Assembly: GCF_041821045.1 (NCBI RefSeq)
Contig: NZ_JBGUAW010000009.1
Location: 115,178 to 179,177, forward strand
Length of the DNA stretch: 64,000 nucleotides
Reading direction: 5' to 3'
Source of the DNA: Thiohalorhabdus sp. Cl-TMA
GTDB taxonomy: Bacteria; Pseudomonadota; Gammaproteobacteria; Thiohalorhabdales; Thiohalorhabdaceae
Below are positions 1-8,739 of this stretch, one piece after another (position 1 is the stretch's first letter; every line of letters begins with the position of its first letter). The notes beneath the pieces were generated by a model that saw only the letters and a program-made list of their open reading frames with translations, ran no database searches and had not been told where the DNA came from. A program made the translations under genes and the position numbers.

Positions 1-29
1 TGCTCCCCTGTAGCAGGCATATCGAGGTA

Positions 30-57
30 TGTCCGGAGGAGTAACGAATTCCGGACA
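30..57. repeat. Extragenic inverted repeat downstream of the chemotaxis receptor gene
   Basis: TGTCCGGA (30-37) and TCCGGACA (50-57) form a perfect 8-bp inverted repeat around a 12-base loop. It lies just past the 3' end of the minus-strand receptor gene. It could act as a weak transcription end or be a simple extragenic palindrome. There is no T-run beside it. Confidence 0.3.
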
Positions 58-99
58 GTCGCCAGGGATGCAAAAACCTCGCCTAATGGCCTGCCGGGC

Positions 100-1641
100 T
101 CATTCCAGGCGGAACTGCTGCGCAAGATCGGCCAACTGGCGGGCCAATGTGTCCACCTGTCCGGCGGCCTGCCGGATCTGCTCCACGGAATCGGTGACCG
201 ACGACGCGGCGCCGTGGATCTCTCCCAGGTTGTCGGTGGTCTCGCTCATTGTCGCCGCCAGCTCCTCCGCGGCCGCGGCGATCTGATTGGCCATCTGGTC
301 CGTTCGCTCCGCATGGGAGCGGATGGTCTCCATGGCCTGGTTCAGCTCTTCCATGGTGGCGGCGTTTTCGTCCACCTGGGCGCGGAATTTCTCCAGGATG
401 CCGCCGATCTCGCCGGTGGCCGAGGAGGTCTGCTCGGCGAGCTTGCGCACCTCGTCGGCCACCACGGCGAAGCCCTGTCCCGCCTCGCCGGCGTTGGCGG
501 CCTCGATGGCGGCGTTGAGGGCCAGCAGATCGGTCTTCTTGGCGATGCTCTGGATGGTCCCGGTGATCTGGTTGACGTCCTCGGTGGTCTCGCGGAGCTC
601 CTCCATCTGGCGGCTGGCCTTTTCGGCGGCGCGGTTCCCCGTCTGGCTTTCCTGGTTCACCTGCCCGGCGGCCTCGGAGACCTCGGTGATGTTGTTGGCG
701 ACGTCCTGGACCACCTCGTTGACCTGGCGGATGGAATCGTTGGCGTTGTCCACCCGCCCCACCTGGTCCTGGGCGCTTTCCTGAAGACCCTCGGCGGAGG
801 CGGTGAGCTCTTCGCTGGCGGCGGCAAGCTGGTTGGACTGCTCGCGGCTGTCCCGCATCTGCTCTTGGAGCTTCTCCAGCAGGCGGTTAAAGGCCTGGGC
901 GAGGCGTCCGGTCTCGTCACCCTGGCGGTCGGCCAGGCGCCGGGTGAGGTCGCCGCGCCCGGAGGCGATCTCGGTCAGGACCCCGGTCATTCCCTCCAGT
1001 GGTCGGGTGACGGATCGGCGAATGAAGAGGAAGACCGCGCCCAGCAGCGGCATGCTGAGGAGCACGGCGATGAAGAACAGCTTGACGGTAAAGGAGCGGG
1101 CGGCGGAGAAGCTGTCCTCGAGGGGGATCTTCATGCTCACCGCGCCGAGCACCGCCCCCTCCTCGACGTTGGTATGGCACTGCAAGCAGTTCTTGCCCAG
1201 GTAATTGCGCCGGGCCTTGGTGGGGATCACGGAGCGAAGCAGCCCTTTTTCCGCGTTCACCCGGAACACGGGCTCGCCGGAATCCAGCGCCCGCCGTTCC
1301 AGGGAGCTGCGGGCCTGCTCCTCCTCGCGACCGGCGCCGTAGAGCGCCGCCACCTTGGCACCGCGGATCACCCGAAGGTCGTGCACGCTGCCCTGCTCCC
1401 GGATCTGATCCAGGAAGCTGCCGCGATTGTTCATCTGGCCGGTGATCATGAGGGTGGTCAGGCCGGCCATGGTGGTCTCATGGAGGGTGCGGGAGAAGTC
1501 CCGTGCCTGGTTGGTGGCCAGCTCGCGCTGTTCGAAGAAAACCCAGGCCACCATGCCGGTCCAGGCCACGATCAGTGCGGCCCAGATCAGGGCGGTGAGC
1601 CGGGCGCCCAGACTGCCGCGCAAGGCGCTGAGAAGTCGCAT
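100..1641 (-). CDS. Methyl-accepting chemotaxis protein with a periplasmic c-type haem motif
   Basis: The 513-aa transmembrane chemoreceptor has TM1 at about 15-37, a periplasmic domain at about 38-185 and TM2 at about 186-208. A HAMP domain and the long cytoplasmic coiled coil follow, with the conserved signalling hairpin ([16 protein letters not shown]) near residue 370. The periplasmic part contains CLQCH (Cys152, Cys155, His156), a classic covalent haem c site, so the ligand may be redox state, oxygen or another gas. The C-terminus lacks the NWETF-type CheR/CheB docking pentapeptide. It starts at ATG 1641 behind a GGGGAGGA ribosome site. No che genes are in the window, so it would feed a pathway encoded elsewhere. 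Chemoreceptor identity is certain; haem attachment is inferred. Confidence 0.93.
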   Translation of the reverse strand: MRLLSALRGSLGARLTALIWAALIVAWTGMVAWVFFEQRELATNQARDFSRTLHETTMAGLTTLMITGQMNNRGSFLDQIREQGSVHDLRVIRGAKVAALYGAGREEEQARSSLERRALDSGEPVFRVNAEKGLLRSVIPTKARRNYLGKNCLQCHTNVEEGAVLGAVSMKIPLEDSFSAARSFTVKLFFIAVLLSMPLLGAVFLFIRRSVTRPLEGMTGVLTEIASGRGDLTRRLADRQGDETGRLAQAFNRLLEKLQEQMRDSREQSNQLAAASEELTASAEGLQESAQDQVGRVDNANDSIRQVNEVVQDVANNITEVSEAAGQVNQESQTGNRAAEKASRQMEELRETTEDVNQITGTIQSIAKKTDLLALNAAIEAANAGEAGQGFAVVADEVRKLAEQTSSATGEIGGILEKFRAQVDENAATMEELNQAMETIRSHAERTDQMANQIAAAAEELAATMSETTDNLGEIHGAASSVTDSVEQIRQAAGQVDTLARQLADLAQQFRLE

Positions 1642-1746
1642 GGTCCTCCCCGGAGGATTCGCCGTGGACCCCGAATCCCGTAGAAAATTTATGGAAAATC
1701 GGGGCGAGGATACCCGAGTGCGGACAATGCGTCACGGCTGCCCGGG

Positions 1747-2331
1747 TTACAGGACGGACAGTCCGGCCGCCTCCAGCATGCGCACGGTGTGGATGAGGGG
1801 CAGGCCGGTGACCGTGCTGGGATCGTCGCCCTCGGTGCGTACCAGCAGAGCCAGCCCGAGGCTCTCGGCACGGATGCTGCCGGCGCAGTCCAGGGGCCGG
1901 TCGCGCTCCACGTAACGCCGGATCTGCTCGTCGGAGAGCTCCCGGAACACGGTCTTGAAGGGAAAAACCTCGGTCCGCAGGAACCCGGCGTTCTCGCAGC
2001 GTACGCAGATGGCCGTCTGGAAGGTGACGGTCCGGCCGGAGACCGACCGGAGCTGGGTGCAGGCGGTTTCCACGTCGCCGGGCTTGCCGAGGGCCCGGCC
2101 CTGGTGCGCGGCGCACTGGTCGGAGCCGATCACCACCGCCTCGGGGTGCTGTCTGGCCACGCCCGCCGCCTTCTCCTCGGCGAGGCGGGCCACCATGGCT
2201 TCCGGGGCCTCATCGGGCAGTGGCGTCTCGTCGGTCCCCGGGGGGATGGCCTGGAATTCCAGCTCCAGCTGCCGGAGCTGAGCGGCACGGTAGGGGGAGG
2301 TGGAGGCGAGGATCAGCGGGGGCGTATCCAT
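1747..2331 (-). CDS. yceF: Maf/YceF-type nucleotide pyrophosphatase
   Basis: The 194-aa Maf-fold protein begins with the family signature LILASTSPYR, followed by TDET and GSDQ motifs that build the nucleotide and metal site. The later segment LDCAGSIRAESLGLALL resembles E. coli YceF (7-methyl-GTP pyrophosphatase) more than YhdE, the dTTP/UTP enzyme. The expected role is house-cleaning hydrolysis of a modified nucleoside triphosphate in the cytoplasm. In many gammaproteobacteria yceF sits beside the rpmF/fatty-acid genes; here it lies between a chemoreceptor and an NFACT gene, so the context gives no help. Start is ATG 2331. Confidence 0.9.
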   Translation of the reverse strand: MDTPPLILASTSPYRAAQLRQLELEFQAIPPGTDETPLPDEAPEAMVARLAEEKAAGVARQHPEAVVIGSDQCAAHQGRALGKPGDVETACTQLRSVSGRTVTFQTAICVRCENAGFLRTEVFPFKTVFRELSDEQIRRYVERDRPLDCAGSIRAESLGLALLVRTEGDDPSTVTGLPLIHTVRMLEAAGLSVL

Positions 2332-2409
2332 GGGCTTCCTTTCGTTTGCTCGGGGCCGGCTCGGAACGGGGCGCGATCCCGGTGCGGTTCGGGCACACCG
2401 GCCCTGCCG

Positions 2410-4092
2410 TTAGGAGAGGTCCTCGGATTCCTCGTCGAGGGCCTCGGCCATGATGGTCTGGTAGTTGGTGTAGAGGGCCTGTCCGGGCTTGCCGTTGGGA
2501 TGACGGCGGACGTACTTCACCTCCGTCCAGTCCACCTCCGCCTTGCGGTCCGCCTTGGGGCTGTGGGTGACCGCGAGGCGCGCCGCGTACGCCAGCACCT
2601 CGTCTCCGGGCAGCGGGTCCTTGCGGTCCCGGGGGATCAGCACGTGGGCGCCGGGCAAGCCCTGGACATGGAGCCAGATATCCCAGGGGCGCGCCCGGCG
2701 GAAGGTGAGCCAGTCGTTGGTGGCCCGGGTGGCGCCCACCAGGATGGTGTGCTCCCCGTACTGGACTTCCCGCGGCGGCTCCGGTCCCTCGGGGGAGCGC
2801 TTGCGGGTGCCGTGGCGCTCCTCCGCGGGCAGCGCTTCGAGCCGATCCAGCCGGTCGGTGATGGCCTCCAGGGTCTCCGGGTCGGCGTCTTCCAGGTCCT
2901 CCTCCAGACGCGCCACTTCGGCGAGGTCGCTCTCCGTTTCGAAGCGGCGGCGGGCCGCCAGCTCCTGCCCCCGCTCCGCCTTGCGGGCCTTGTTGAAGTA
3001 GCGCTCGGCGTCTTCCTGGTAGGAGCGTCCGGGCTGCACGGGGACCTGGATGGTGTCCGGCGGGTTGGACAGGTAGTCCGTGGCCGTGACGTTCTCCTCG
3101 CGGGCCACGCCCCCGCCCAGGCTGATCAGGGCCTGACCGTAGCGGCGGTACTCCTCCGGATGGGCGTGCCGGGACTGGTCCGCCAGGACCTTTTCCAGCC
3201 GATCCTCCAGCCGCTTGCGGTGACCGCGCAGGCGACTTTCGAGGCGCTGGCGGGTCCGCTCCTCCCGGGCGTGCCGGATGGTGGCCTCGATGTACTCCGG
3301 CCAGGCCTCCTCCAAAGGGCCCGCGAGCCGGGGGGTTGCCCAGTTGGGGAGCGGAAAGGGGTAGAGGAAGCGCTTGCCGTCGTCTTCGTGGAGGTACCAC
3401 TGCTCCGAGGGCTCGGTCAGGGCGGAGGCAGCGGTGGCCAGGAGCGCCGTCCGACCCTCGGCGGGGAGCTCGTCAAGGGCCTGCGCCAGCCGGGGTGGCA
3501 CCGGAACCAGCCGTTGGGCCAGCTCCTTGCCGCTGCCGGAAAGATCCAGATCCGCCGGGGGCGCGCCCTCCAGCAGGCTCCAGCGGGCCGCTTCCGCCCC
3601 CGGCGGGGCCGGGGGCGGCTGGTAGGTCATGCCGGGCAGGAAGCGGGCATCGGGATCCGTGAGGTCGGGCCGGTGCAGCGGGCGGTCCACCCGGTCATCG
3701 CTGGTGAGCAGGGCGGCGTTGCAGCGCTTGCCCAGGAATTCGGCCACCAGCCCGCGGCGGTCGTATTTCCCGGTGAGCCGCTTGCGGGCGAAGCGCAGGA
3801 CCAGGACCCGGTCGGGCCAGGGGTGCTCGATGGCCTCCAGGTGGAAGCCGGTCAGCCGCTGATGGAGGTAGCTCGGAAAGCCGCCTTCCGGCTCTTCCTG
3901 GCTCTCGCTCAGGGGGAACAGGCCCCGGAATTGGCCGGTCAGGGAAACGCGCAGCACAGGGGCGGCGCCGAAGCGCAATTCGGGGGCCTGCTCGGGGCCG
4001 GTCACGGCGCGCACGGCGCGGCCCGTGAACCGCGGCGCCAGGCTTGCCGCTGCGGCGTGTAGCTGGATAACATCCATAGTCGGTACTTGCAC
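2410..4092 (-). CDS. NFACT family protein (Rqc2/RqcH-like ribosome quality control factor)
   Basis: This 560-aa protein (GTG start at 4092; ATG at 4077, giving 555 aa, is equally plausible) has the NFACT order: N domain, helix-hairpin-helix, charged coiled coil (about 330-430) and a C-terminal NFACT-R domain with NDWLTFRRARPWDIWLHV. The N domain keeps an Asp-Arg pair (PDRVL, residues 94-95 of the long form) at the position that in Rqc2/RqcH is needed for recruiting Ala-tRNA. In other bacteria such proteins bind obstructed 50S subunits and add alanine tails to stalled chains. It is divergent from rpiB. The family was long annotated as fibronectin-binding protein A; a surface role is unlikely here because no signal peptide is present. 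Confidence 0.85.
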   Translation of the reverse strand: MQVPTMDVIQLHAAAASLAPRFTGRAVRAVTGPEQAPELRFGAAPVLRVSLTGQFRGLFPLSESQEEPEGGFPSYLHQRLTGFHLEAIEHPWPDRVLVLRFARKRLTGKYDRRGLVAEFLGKRCNAALLTSDDRVDRPLHRPDLTDPDARFLPGMTYQPPPAPPGAEAARWSLLEGAPPADLDLSGSGKELAQRLVPVPPRLAQALDELPAEGRTALLATAASALTEPSEQWYLHEDDGKRFLYPFPLPNWATPRLAGPLEEAWPEYIEATIRHAREERTRQRLESRLRGHRKRLEDRLEKVLADQSRHAHPEEYRRYGQALISLGGGVAREENVTATDYLSNPPDTIQVPVQPGRSYQEDAERYFNKARKAERGQELAARRRFETESDLAEVARLEEDLEDADPETLEAITDRLDRLEALPAEERHGTRKRSPEGPEPPREVQYGEHTILVGATRATNDWLTFRRARPWDIWLHVQGLPGAHVLIPRDRKDPLPGDEVLAYAARLAVTHSPKADRKAEVDWTEVKYVRRHPNGKPGQALYTNYQTIMAEALDEESEDLS

Positions 4093-4143
4093 TCGGGGGA
4101 AGGATTTCGTAATTTAACTAGTTTATCAGTTGCCCAATTACCA

Positions 4144-4173
4144 GCCGAAGCGTACCTTCGGCATTGCATTTTT
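4144..4173 (+). other. Stem-loop plus T-run in the rpiB leader
   Basis: GCCGAAG (4144-4150) pairs with CTTCGGC (4156-4162) around a 5-base loop, and a T-run follows at 4169-4173. It lies directly ahead of the rpiB ribosome site (CTGGAGG, 4174-4180). The shape is that of a small intrinsic terminator or leader hairpin, but the stem is only 7 bp. Confidence 0.3.
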
Positions 4174-4185
4174 CTGGAGGCGGGC

Positions 4186-4623
4186 ATGCGCATTGTAATG
4201 GCATCCGACCATGGCGGTCTCGAGCTGCGCCAGATGGTCCTGGAGCACGTACGCGAGCGCGGCTATGAAGTGGTGGATCTGGGAACCCACGAGGCCGCTA
4301 GCGTGGATTACCCCGATTATGCCGTGATGGCCGCGGAGAAGCTGCGCAACGGCGAGGCCGACCGCGCCGTCCTGGTTTGCGGCACCGGCCTGGGGATCAG
4401 CATGGCCGCCAACCGCCACAAGGGTATTCGTGCCGCGGTCTGCCACAACGAATTCGAGGCCCGCATGTCGCGGCAGCACAACGATGCCAACGTGCTGGTT
4501 CTGGGCGGCCGCGTGATCGGCCCCGGCTTGGCCGCGAGCATCTTCGATGCCTGGATGAGCGCCGAGTTCGAGGGCGGGCGCCACCAGAACCGCGTGGACA
4601 AGATCGAGTCCATCGACGGCTAG
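4186..4623 (+). CDS. rpiB: Ribose-5-phosphate isomerase B
   Basis: The 145-aa RpiB/LacAB-fold enzyme interconverts ribose 5-phosphate and ribulose 5-phosphate in the non-oxidative pentose phosphate pathway. The start is ATG 4186, chosen because CTGGAGG lies five bases upstream and [11 protein letters not shown] is the family N-terminus. Cys65 (in VLVCGTGLG) is the catalytic base position, and His98 (RQHNDAN) and the Asp-His pair near residue 8 are present. Ribose 5-phosphate also feeds purine and hence riboflavin synthesis, encoded just downstream. glyA follows after 89 bases. Confidence 0.96.
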   Translation: MRIVMASDHGGLELRQMVLEHVRERGYEVVDLGTHEAASVDYPDYAVMAAEKLRNGEADRAVLVCGTGLGISMAANRHKGIRAAVCHNEFEARMSRQHNDANVLVLGGRVIGPGLAASIFDAWMSAEFEGGRHQNRVDKIESIDG

Positions 4624-4712
4624 CCGGCCGTTCCCCCGCCGCAATCGGCCTTCCCGGCGTGGGTCGGAGGCGGGCAACCAATCAGCGCCACCAGCAGCAG
4701 AAGAGAGGACCC

Positions 4713-5966
4713 ATGTACTCGAAATCGGACTCCATTGCCAGCTACGATCCCGAACTGAACGAGGCGATCCTGAACGAGGGGAGCCGTCAGGAAGAGCATA
4801 TCGAGCTGATCGCGTCCGAGAACTCCACCTCGCCGCGGGTGATGGAGGCCCAGGGCTCCAAGCTCACCAACAAGTACGCCGAAGGCTATCCCGGCCGGCG
4901 CTATTACGGTGGCTGCGAGTACGTGGATGTGGTGGAGCAGCTGGCCATCGACCGGGCCAAGAAGCTGTTCGGCGCCGACTATGCCAATGTTCAGCCGCAC
5001 TCCGGCTCCCAGGCCAACCAGGCGGTGTTCTTCTCGGTGCTGTCCCCGGGCGACACCATCCTGGGCATGAACCTGGCCCACGGCGGGCACCTGACCCACG
5101 GCGCCCCGGTGAACCTCTCCGGCAAGCTGTTCAACGTGGTGGCCTACGGCGTGGACGAGCAGAACGAGCAGATCGACTACGACCACGTCCGTGCCCAGGC
5201 CCAGGAGCACCGGCCCAAGCTGATCATCGCCGGCGCCAGCGCCTATTCGCGCACCATCGATTTTGCCAGGTTCCGCGAGATCGCCGACGAGGTGGGTGCC
5301 TGGCTGCTGGTGGACATGGCGCACATCGCCGGGCTGGTGGCGGCGGGCCTGCACCCCAATCCGGTGCCGCACGCCCACTTCACCACCTCCACCACCCACA
5401 AGACCCTGCGCGGCCCCCGGGGCGGCCTGATCCTCACCAACGACCCGGATCTGGCCAAGAAGGTGAACTCCAACATCTTCCCCGGCATCCAGGGCGGCCC
5501 GCTCATGCACGTGATCGCCGGCAAGGCGGTGGCCTTCAAGGAGGCCATGGAGGAGCCCTTCCAGTCCGACCAGAAGCAGGTGGTGCGCTCCGCGCAGGTC
5601 ATGGCCGAGACCCTGGCCAAGCGCGGCTACAAGATCGTCTCCGGCGGCACCGACAACCACTTGTTCCTGGTGAATCTTTCCGACAAGGGCATTACCGGAA
5701 AGGACGCCGAGGCGGCCCTCGGCAAGGCCAACATCACCACCAACAAGAACGGCGTGCCCTTCGACAAGGAATCGCCCTTCGTCACCAGCGGCGTGCGCAT
5801 CGGCACCGCGGCCATCACCGCCCGCGGCTTCAAGGACGCCGAGGCGGAGAAGGTGGCCGGCTGGATCGCCGACGTCCTGGACAATCCGGAATCCGAGGAG
5901 ACCATCAGCTCGGTGAAGGAGCAGGTCCTGGAGCTCAACCGCCAGTTCCCCATCTACGACTTCTAG
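4713..5966 (+). CDS. glyA: Serine hydroxymethyltransferase
   Basis: The 417-aa PLP enzyme converts serine and tetrahydrofolate to glycine and 5,10-methylene-THF, the main one-carbon source. The start is ATG 4713 behind AGAGAGGA. The cofactor lysine lies in [13 protein letters not shown], and the N-terminal HIELIASEN motif and [14 protein letters not shown] substrate/PLP segment are intact. Length is normal for bacterial GlyA. It is followed after 24 bases by nrdR, the usual proteobacterial order. I see no glycine riboswitch in the 89-base gap upstream. Confidence 0.98.
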   Translation: MYSKSDSIASYDPELNEAILNEGSRQEEHIELIASENSTSPRVMEAQGSKLTNKYAEGYPGRRYYGGCEYVDVVEQLAIDRAKKLFGADYANVQPHSGSQANQAVFFSVLSPGDTILGMNLAHGGHLTHGAPVNLSGKLFNVVAYGVDEQNEQIDYDHVRAQAQEHRPKLIIAGASAYSRTIDFARFREIADEVGAWLLVDMAHIAGLVAAGLHPNPVPHAHFTTSTTHKTLRGPRGGLILTNDPDLAKKVNSNIFPGIQGGPLMHVIAGKAVAFKEAMEEPFQSDQKQVVRSAQVMAETLAKRGYKIVSGGTDNHLFLVNLSDKGITGKDAEAALGKANITTNKNGVPFDKESPFVTSGVRIGTAAITARGFKDAEAEKVAGWIADVLDNPESEETISSVKEQVLELNRQFPIYDF

Positions 5967-5990
5967 CCGGCCACGGAAAAAAGGCACCTC

Positions 5991-6449
5991 TTGCGCTGCC
6001 CTTTCTGCAGTAACGAGGAAACCCGGGTCCAGGACAGCAGGCTGGCCGAGGGGGGCGCGGCGGTACGACGCCGCCGCGCCTGCCAGGCGTGCGGAGCGCG
6101 CTTCACCACCTTCGAGCGGGCCGAGATGCGGATGCCCCAGGTGGTGAAGGGGGACGGACGGCGCGAGCCCTTCAACGAGGAGAAGCTCCGCGCCGGCCTC
6201 ATGCGCGCCCTGGAGAAGCGCCCGGTGTCCTCGGAGACCGTGGAAGGGGTGGTCCACGACATCAAGCAGCGTCTCATGCAGTCGGGCGAGAAGGAGCTGC
6301 CCTCCCGCCGCATCGGAGAATGGCTCATGGAGGCCCTGCGCGAGGTGGATGAGGTGGCTTTCGTGCGCTTCGCCTCCGTCTATCGCCGTTTCGAGGATGT
6401 GAATGCCTTCCGGGCGGAGCTGGACCGGCTCAACAAGGGTGAGGACTGA
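5991..6449 (+). CDS. nrdR: Transcriptional repressor NrdR
   Basis: The 152-aa NrdR represses ribonucleotide reductase genes in response to ATP/dATP. The N-terminal zinc ribbon is complete (CPFC and CQAC, Cys3/6/31/34) and an ATP-cone follows from about residue 45. Translation must begin at TTG 5991: the zinc ribbon starts immediately and AAGG lies seven bases upstream. It sits between glyA and the riboflavin genes, as in E. coli and relatives. Confidence 0.96.
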   Translation: MRCPFCSNEETRVQDSRLAEGGAAVRRRRACQACGARFTTFERAEMRMPQVVKGDGRREPFNEEKLRAGLMRALEKRPVSSETVEGVVHDIKQRLMQSGEKELPSRRIGEWLMEALREVDEVAFVRFASVYRRFEDVNAFRAELDRLNKGED

Positions 6450-6585
6450 CCCGTGCCCGCCGGTCCCCTGGGCGGGCCGGACCGGACGGGAGGAAGGGCT
6501 TCCGGCGCTTTCCGGACCGGCAGGGGCTCGCCGTTTCCCGGCCGGCTCTTAGCCGCTTCCTTCCTCCCCGCCGCGGACCGCACCC

Positions 6586-7707
6586 ATGGCTGATTCCCCG
6601 AGTCTCGCCGACCCTTCCGACACCCGCCATATGCGCCGTGCCCTGGCCCTGGCCCGCAGGGGCGTGGGTTGGACGGATCCCAATCCCATGGTGGGCTGCG
6701 TGCTCGTGCGCGACGGGCGGGTGGTGGGCGAGGGCTACCATCCCCGGGTGGGCGGGCCGCACGCCGAGGCCTCGGCCCTGGAGCGCGCCGGTGAGGCCGC
6801 CCGCGGGGCCACGGCCTACGTGACCCTGGAGCCCTGCAGCCACTACGGTCGGACCCCGCCCTGTGCCGACCGGCTGTTGGAAGCCGGGGTGGCGCGGGTG
6901 GTCGCCGCCCTGGAGGACCCCTACGAGCGCGTCCAGGGCCGTGGCCTAGCCCGCCTGGATGCGGCGGGCATCGCCACCGAGAGCGGGCTGCTGGAGGCGG
7001 AGGCGGAGGGCGTGAACGCGGGCTTTTTCAAGCGCATCCGGACAGGAATTCCCTGGGTCACCCTGAAGCTGGCCACCAGCCTGGACGGCCACACGGCCAC
7101 CGGCTCCGGGGAGAGTCAGTGGATCACCTCCGAGGCGGCCCGTGCGGACGTGCACCGGCTGCGCCACGCCCATGCGGCCATCCTCACCGGCAGCGGCACC
7201 GTGCTCGCCGATGATCCCTCCCTTACCGCCCGCCTCCCGGAGGGCGGTGCCCACCCCTGGCGGGTGGTCCTGGACAGCCGGCTGCGAACCCCGCCGGGGG
7301 CCAAGGTGATCGCCGGCCCGGGACGGGCTCTGGTGGTGGGAGCCCGGAACGCGCCGGATGGACGCAGGCAGGCCCTGGAGGACGCCGGTGCCGAGGTGCT
7401 GGGCCTGGATCCGGACGGCGAGGGCGTTCCGACTCTGGACGGGGTCTTCCGCGAGCTGGGCCGCCGCGAGGTCAGCTCCGTGCTGGTGGAATGCGGCGCC
7501 ACCCTGGCCGGTGCCCTGCTGCGCGGCGGCTGGGTGGACCGCCTGGTCGCCTATCAGGCGCCCAGCATTATCGGTGTGGGCGGCCGGGGCATGTTCGACG
7601 GCCCGCCCATCGGCTCCATGGCCGAGCGGGTGGGGCTCCGGGTGCTGGAGCGGCGGAGCCTAGGCCCCGATCTGAAGCTCGTGGCGGTCCCCCGCCAAGG
7701 GGGTTAA
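6586..7707 (+). CDS. ribD: Bifunctional diaminohydroxyphosphoribosylaminopyrimidine deaminase / 5-amino-6-(5-phosphoribosylamino)uracil reductase
   Basis: The 373-aa RibD catalyses steps 2 and 3 of riboflavin synthesis. The N-terminal deaminase has the zinc site HAE (His59, Glu61) and PCSHYGRTPPC (Cys84, Cys93). The C-terminal reductase (from about 155, WVTLKLATSLDG) binds NADPH. It opens the cluster ribD-ribE-ribBA-ribH. The 136 bases upstream show no FMN riboswitch, so control must be by another route. Confidence 0.97.
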   Translation: MADSPSLADPSDTRHMRRALALARRGVGWTDPNPMVGCVLVRDGRVVGEGYHPRVGGPHAEASALERAGEAARGATAYVTLEPCSHYGRTPPCADRLLEAGVARVVAALEDPYERVQGRGLARLDAAGIATESGLLEAEAEGVNAGFFKRIRTGIPWVTLKLATSLDGHTATGSGESQWITSEAARADVHRLRHAHAAILTGSGTVLADDPSLTARLPEGGAHPWRVVLDSRLRTPPGAKVIAGPGRALVVGARNAPDGRRQALEDAGAEVLGLDPDGEGVPTLDGVFRELGRREVSSVLVECGATLAGALLRGGWVDRLVAYQAPSIIGVGGRGMFDGPPIGSMAERVGLRVLERRSLGPDLKLVAVPRQGG

Positions 7708-7887
7708 CTCCGAGGGGGTATGCGGCGCAAACGGGCCCGGAAGTGGGTTTTCCCGGAGCAAGCCGGACGGTATCCTTTGGAAGCAGAATATGGGCAAGGG
7801 GCGCCGCTGAGCGGTCTCCGCCCCTTGGCAAGAGCCCGCCCGATCCTGCCGTGGCCCGACGGCCAGGGCCGAACGAAGGTTGCGACC

Positions 7888-8559
7888 GTGTTCACAGGCA
7901 TCGTCCAGGCAGTCGGCACCGTCCAGTCCATCCAGCCCGCGGCCGGCGATTGGCGGGTGTGGGTCCGCACCGGGGAGCTGGACCTGAGCGACGTGGCCCT
8001 GGGCGACAGTATCGCCGTTTCCGGACCCTGCCTCACCGTTGTGGCCCTGGAGGAGGGCGGCTTCGCCGCGGACGTCTCGGTGGAGACCTGGGAGCGCACC
8101 GCTTTCGCGGACCTGGCGGTGGGCGCGCGGGTGAACCTGGAGAAGGCCCTGCTCCCCACCACCCGTCTGGGCGGGCATCTGGTCTCGGGGCACGTGGACG
8201 GTCTGGCCGTGCTCGGCGAGCGCCGGCCGGAGGCGCGCAGCGAGCGTTTTGTCCTGGAGGTGCCCGGGGCCCTGACCCGGTACGTGGCGGAGAAGGGCTC
8301 CATCTGCCTGGACGGCGTGAGCCTGACCGTGAACGGGGTTTCCGGGAGCCGGTTCGACGTCAATCTGGTGCCGCACACCCTGGCCCACACCACGCTGGGC
8401 GACCGTCGGCCCGGTGACCGGCTCAACATGGAAGTGGATATCATCGCCCGCTACCTGGAGCGGCTCCTCCGGGGCGGCGAAGCGGGACCCGAAGGGGGTG
8501 GGCTGGACGCGGATTCCCTCGCGCGGGCGGGCTTCCCCGGGCTGGGGGAGGGCGGCTGA
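7888..8559 (+). CDS. ribE: Riboflavin synthase alpha subunit
   Basis: The 223-aa enzyme dismutates two 6,7-dimethyl-8-ribityllumazine molecules to riboflavin. The GTG start at 7888 is chosen because the family N-terminus MFTGIVQAVG begins there, with GAAGG upstream. Two lumazine-binding repeats are visible (from residues 1 and about 98, the second starting LGGHLVSGHVDG). The frame stays open upstream to about 7720, but that part does not resemble the family. The last 25 residues (GEAGPEGGGLDADS region) extend slightly beyond typical homologues. Confidence 0.95.
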   Translation: MFTGIVQAVGTVQSIQPAAGDWRVWVRTGELDLSDVALGDSIAVSGPCLTVVALEEGGFAADVSVETWERTAFADLAVGARVNLEKALLPTTRLGGHLVSGHVDGLAVLGERRPEARSERFVLEVPGALTRYVAEKGSICLDGVSLTVNGVSGSRFDVNLVPHTLAHTTLGDRRPGDRLNMEVDIIARYLERLLRGGEAGPEGGGLDADSLARAGFPGLGEGG

Positions 8560-8739
8560 GGCGGCGGCTCCGAACCTCGGCGGGTCCGCAATGTCTTACC
8601 CGTAGCGTGCGCGTCCGGTCGCGGACAGTTCGCGGGACGCCAATCCCGACGCTGGAGAGACTCCGGGCACGAGCCCGCGGTCTGGAAACCAATCCCGCCC
8701 GAAGATTCGGGCACCCACCCGGCTGGCAGCAACGAGACC
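8560..8739 (+). other. Intergenic leader between ribE and ribBA, no riboswitch seen
   Basis: I looked for the conserved blocks of an FMN (RFN) riboswitch in these 180 bases and found none. No convincing promoter or terminator is visible either. Confidence 0.5.

Noticed and set aside
1642..1746. Flagellar sigma-28 promoter for the chemoreceptor
   Set aside because: TAAATTTT resembles the -35 half, but no GCCGATAA-like half follows at the right spacing.
1789..4062. 757-codon plus-strand frame opposite the yceF and NFACT genes
   Set aside because: Gly/Pro/Arg-rich translation without domains, antisense to two clear genes.
2410..4092. Fibronectin-binding adhesin
   Set aside because: No signal peptide or cell-wall anchor; domain order is that of NFACT ribosome quality control proteins.
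4624..4712. Glycine riboswitch ahead of glyA
   Set aside because: The gap is 89 bases with no conserved aptamer features.
4620..6257. 545-codon open frame antisense to glyA and nrdR
   Set aside because: Mirror of a GC-rich gene; low-complexity His/Gly/Leu-rich product with no family features, while glyA and nrdR are unmistakable.
6450..8739. FMN riboswitch ahead of the riboflavin genes
   Set aside because: The conserved RFN sequence blocks are absent from the gaps before ribD, ribE and ribBA.
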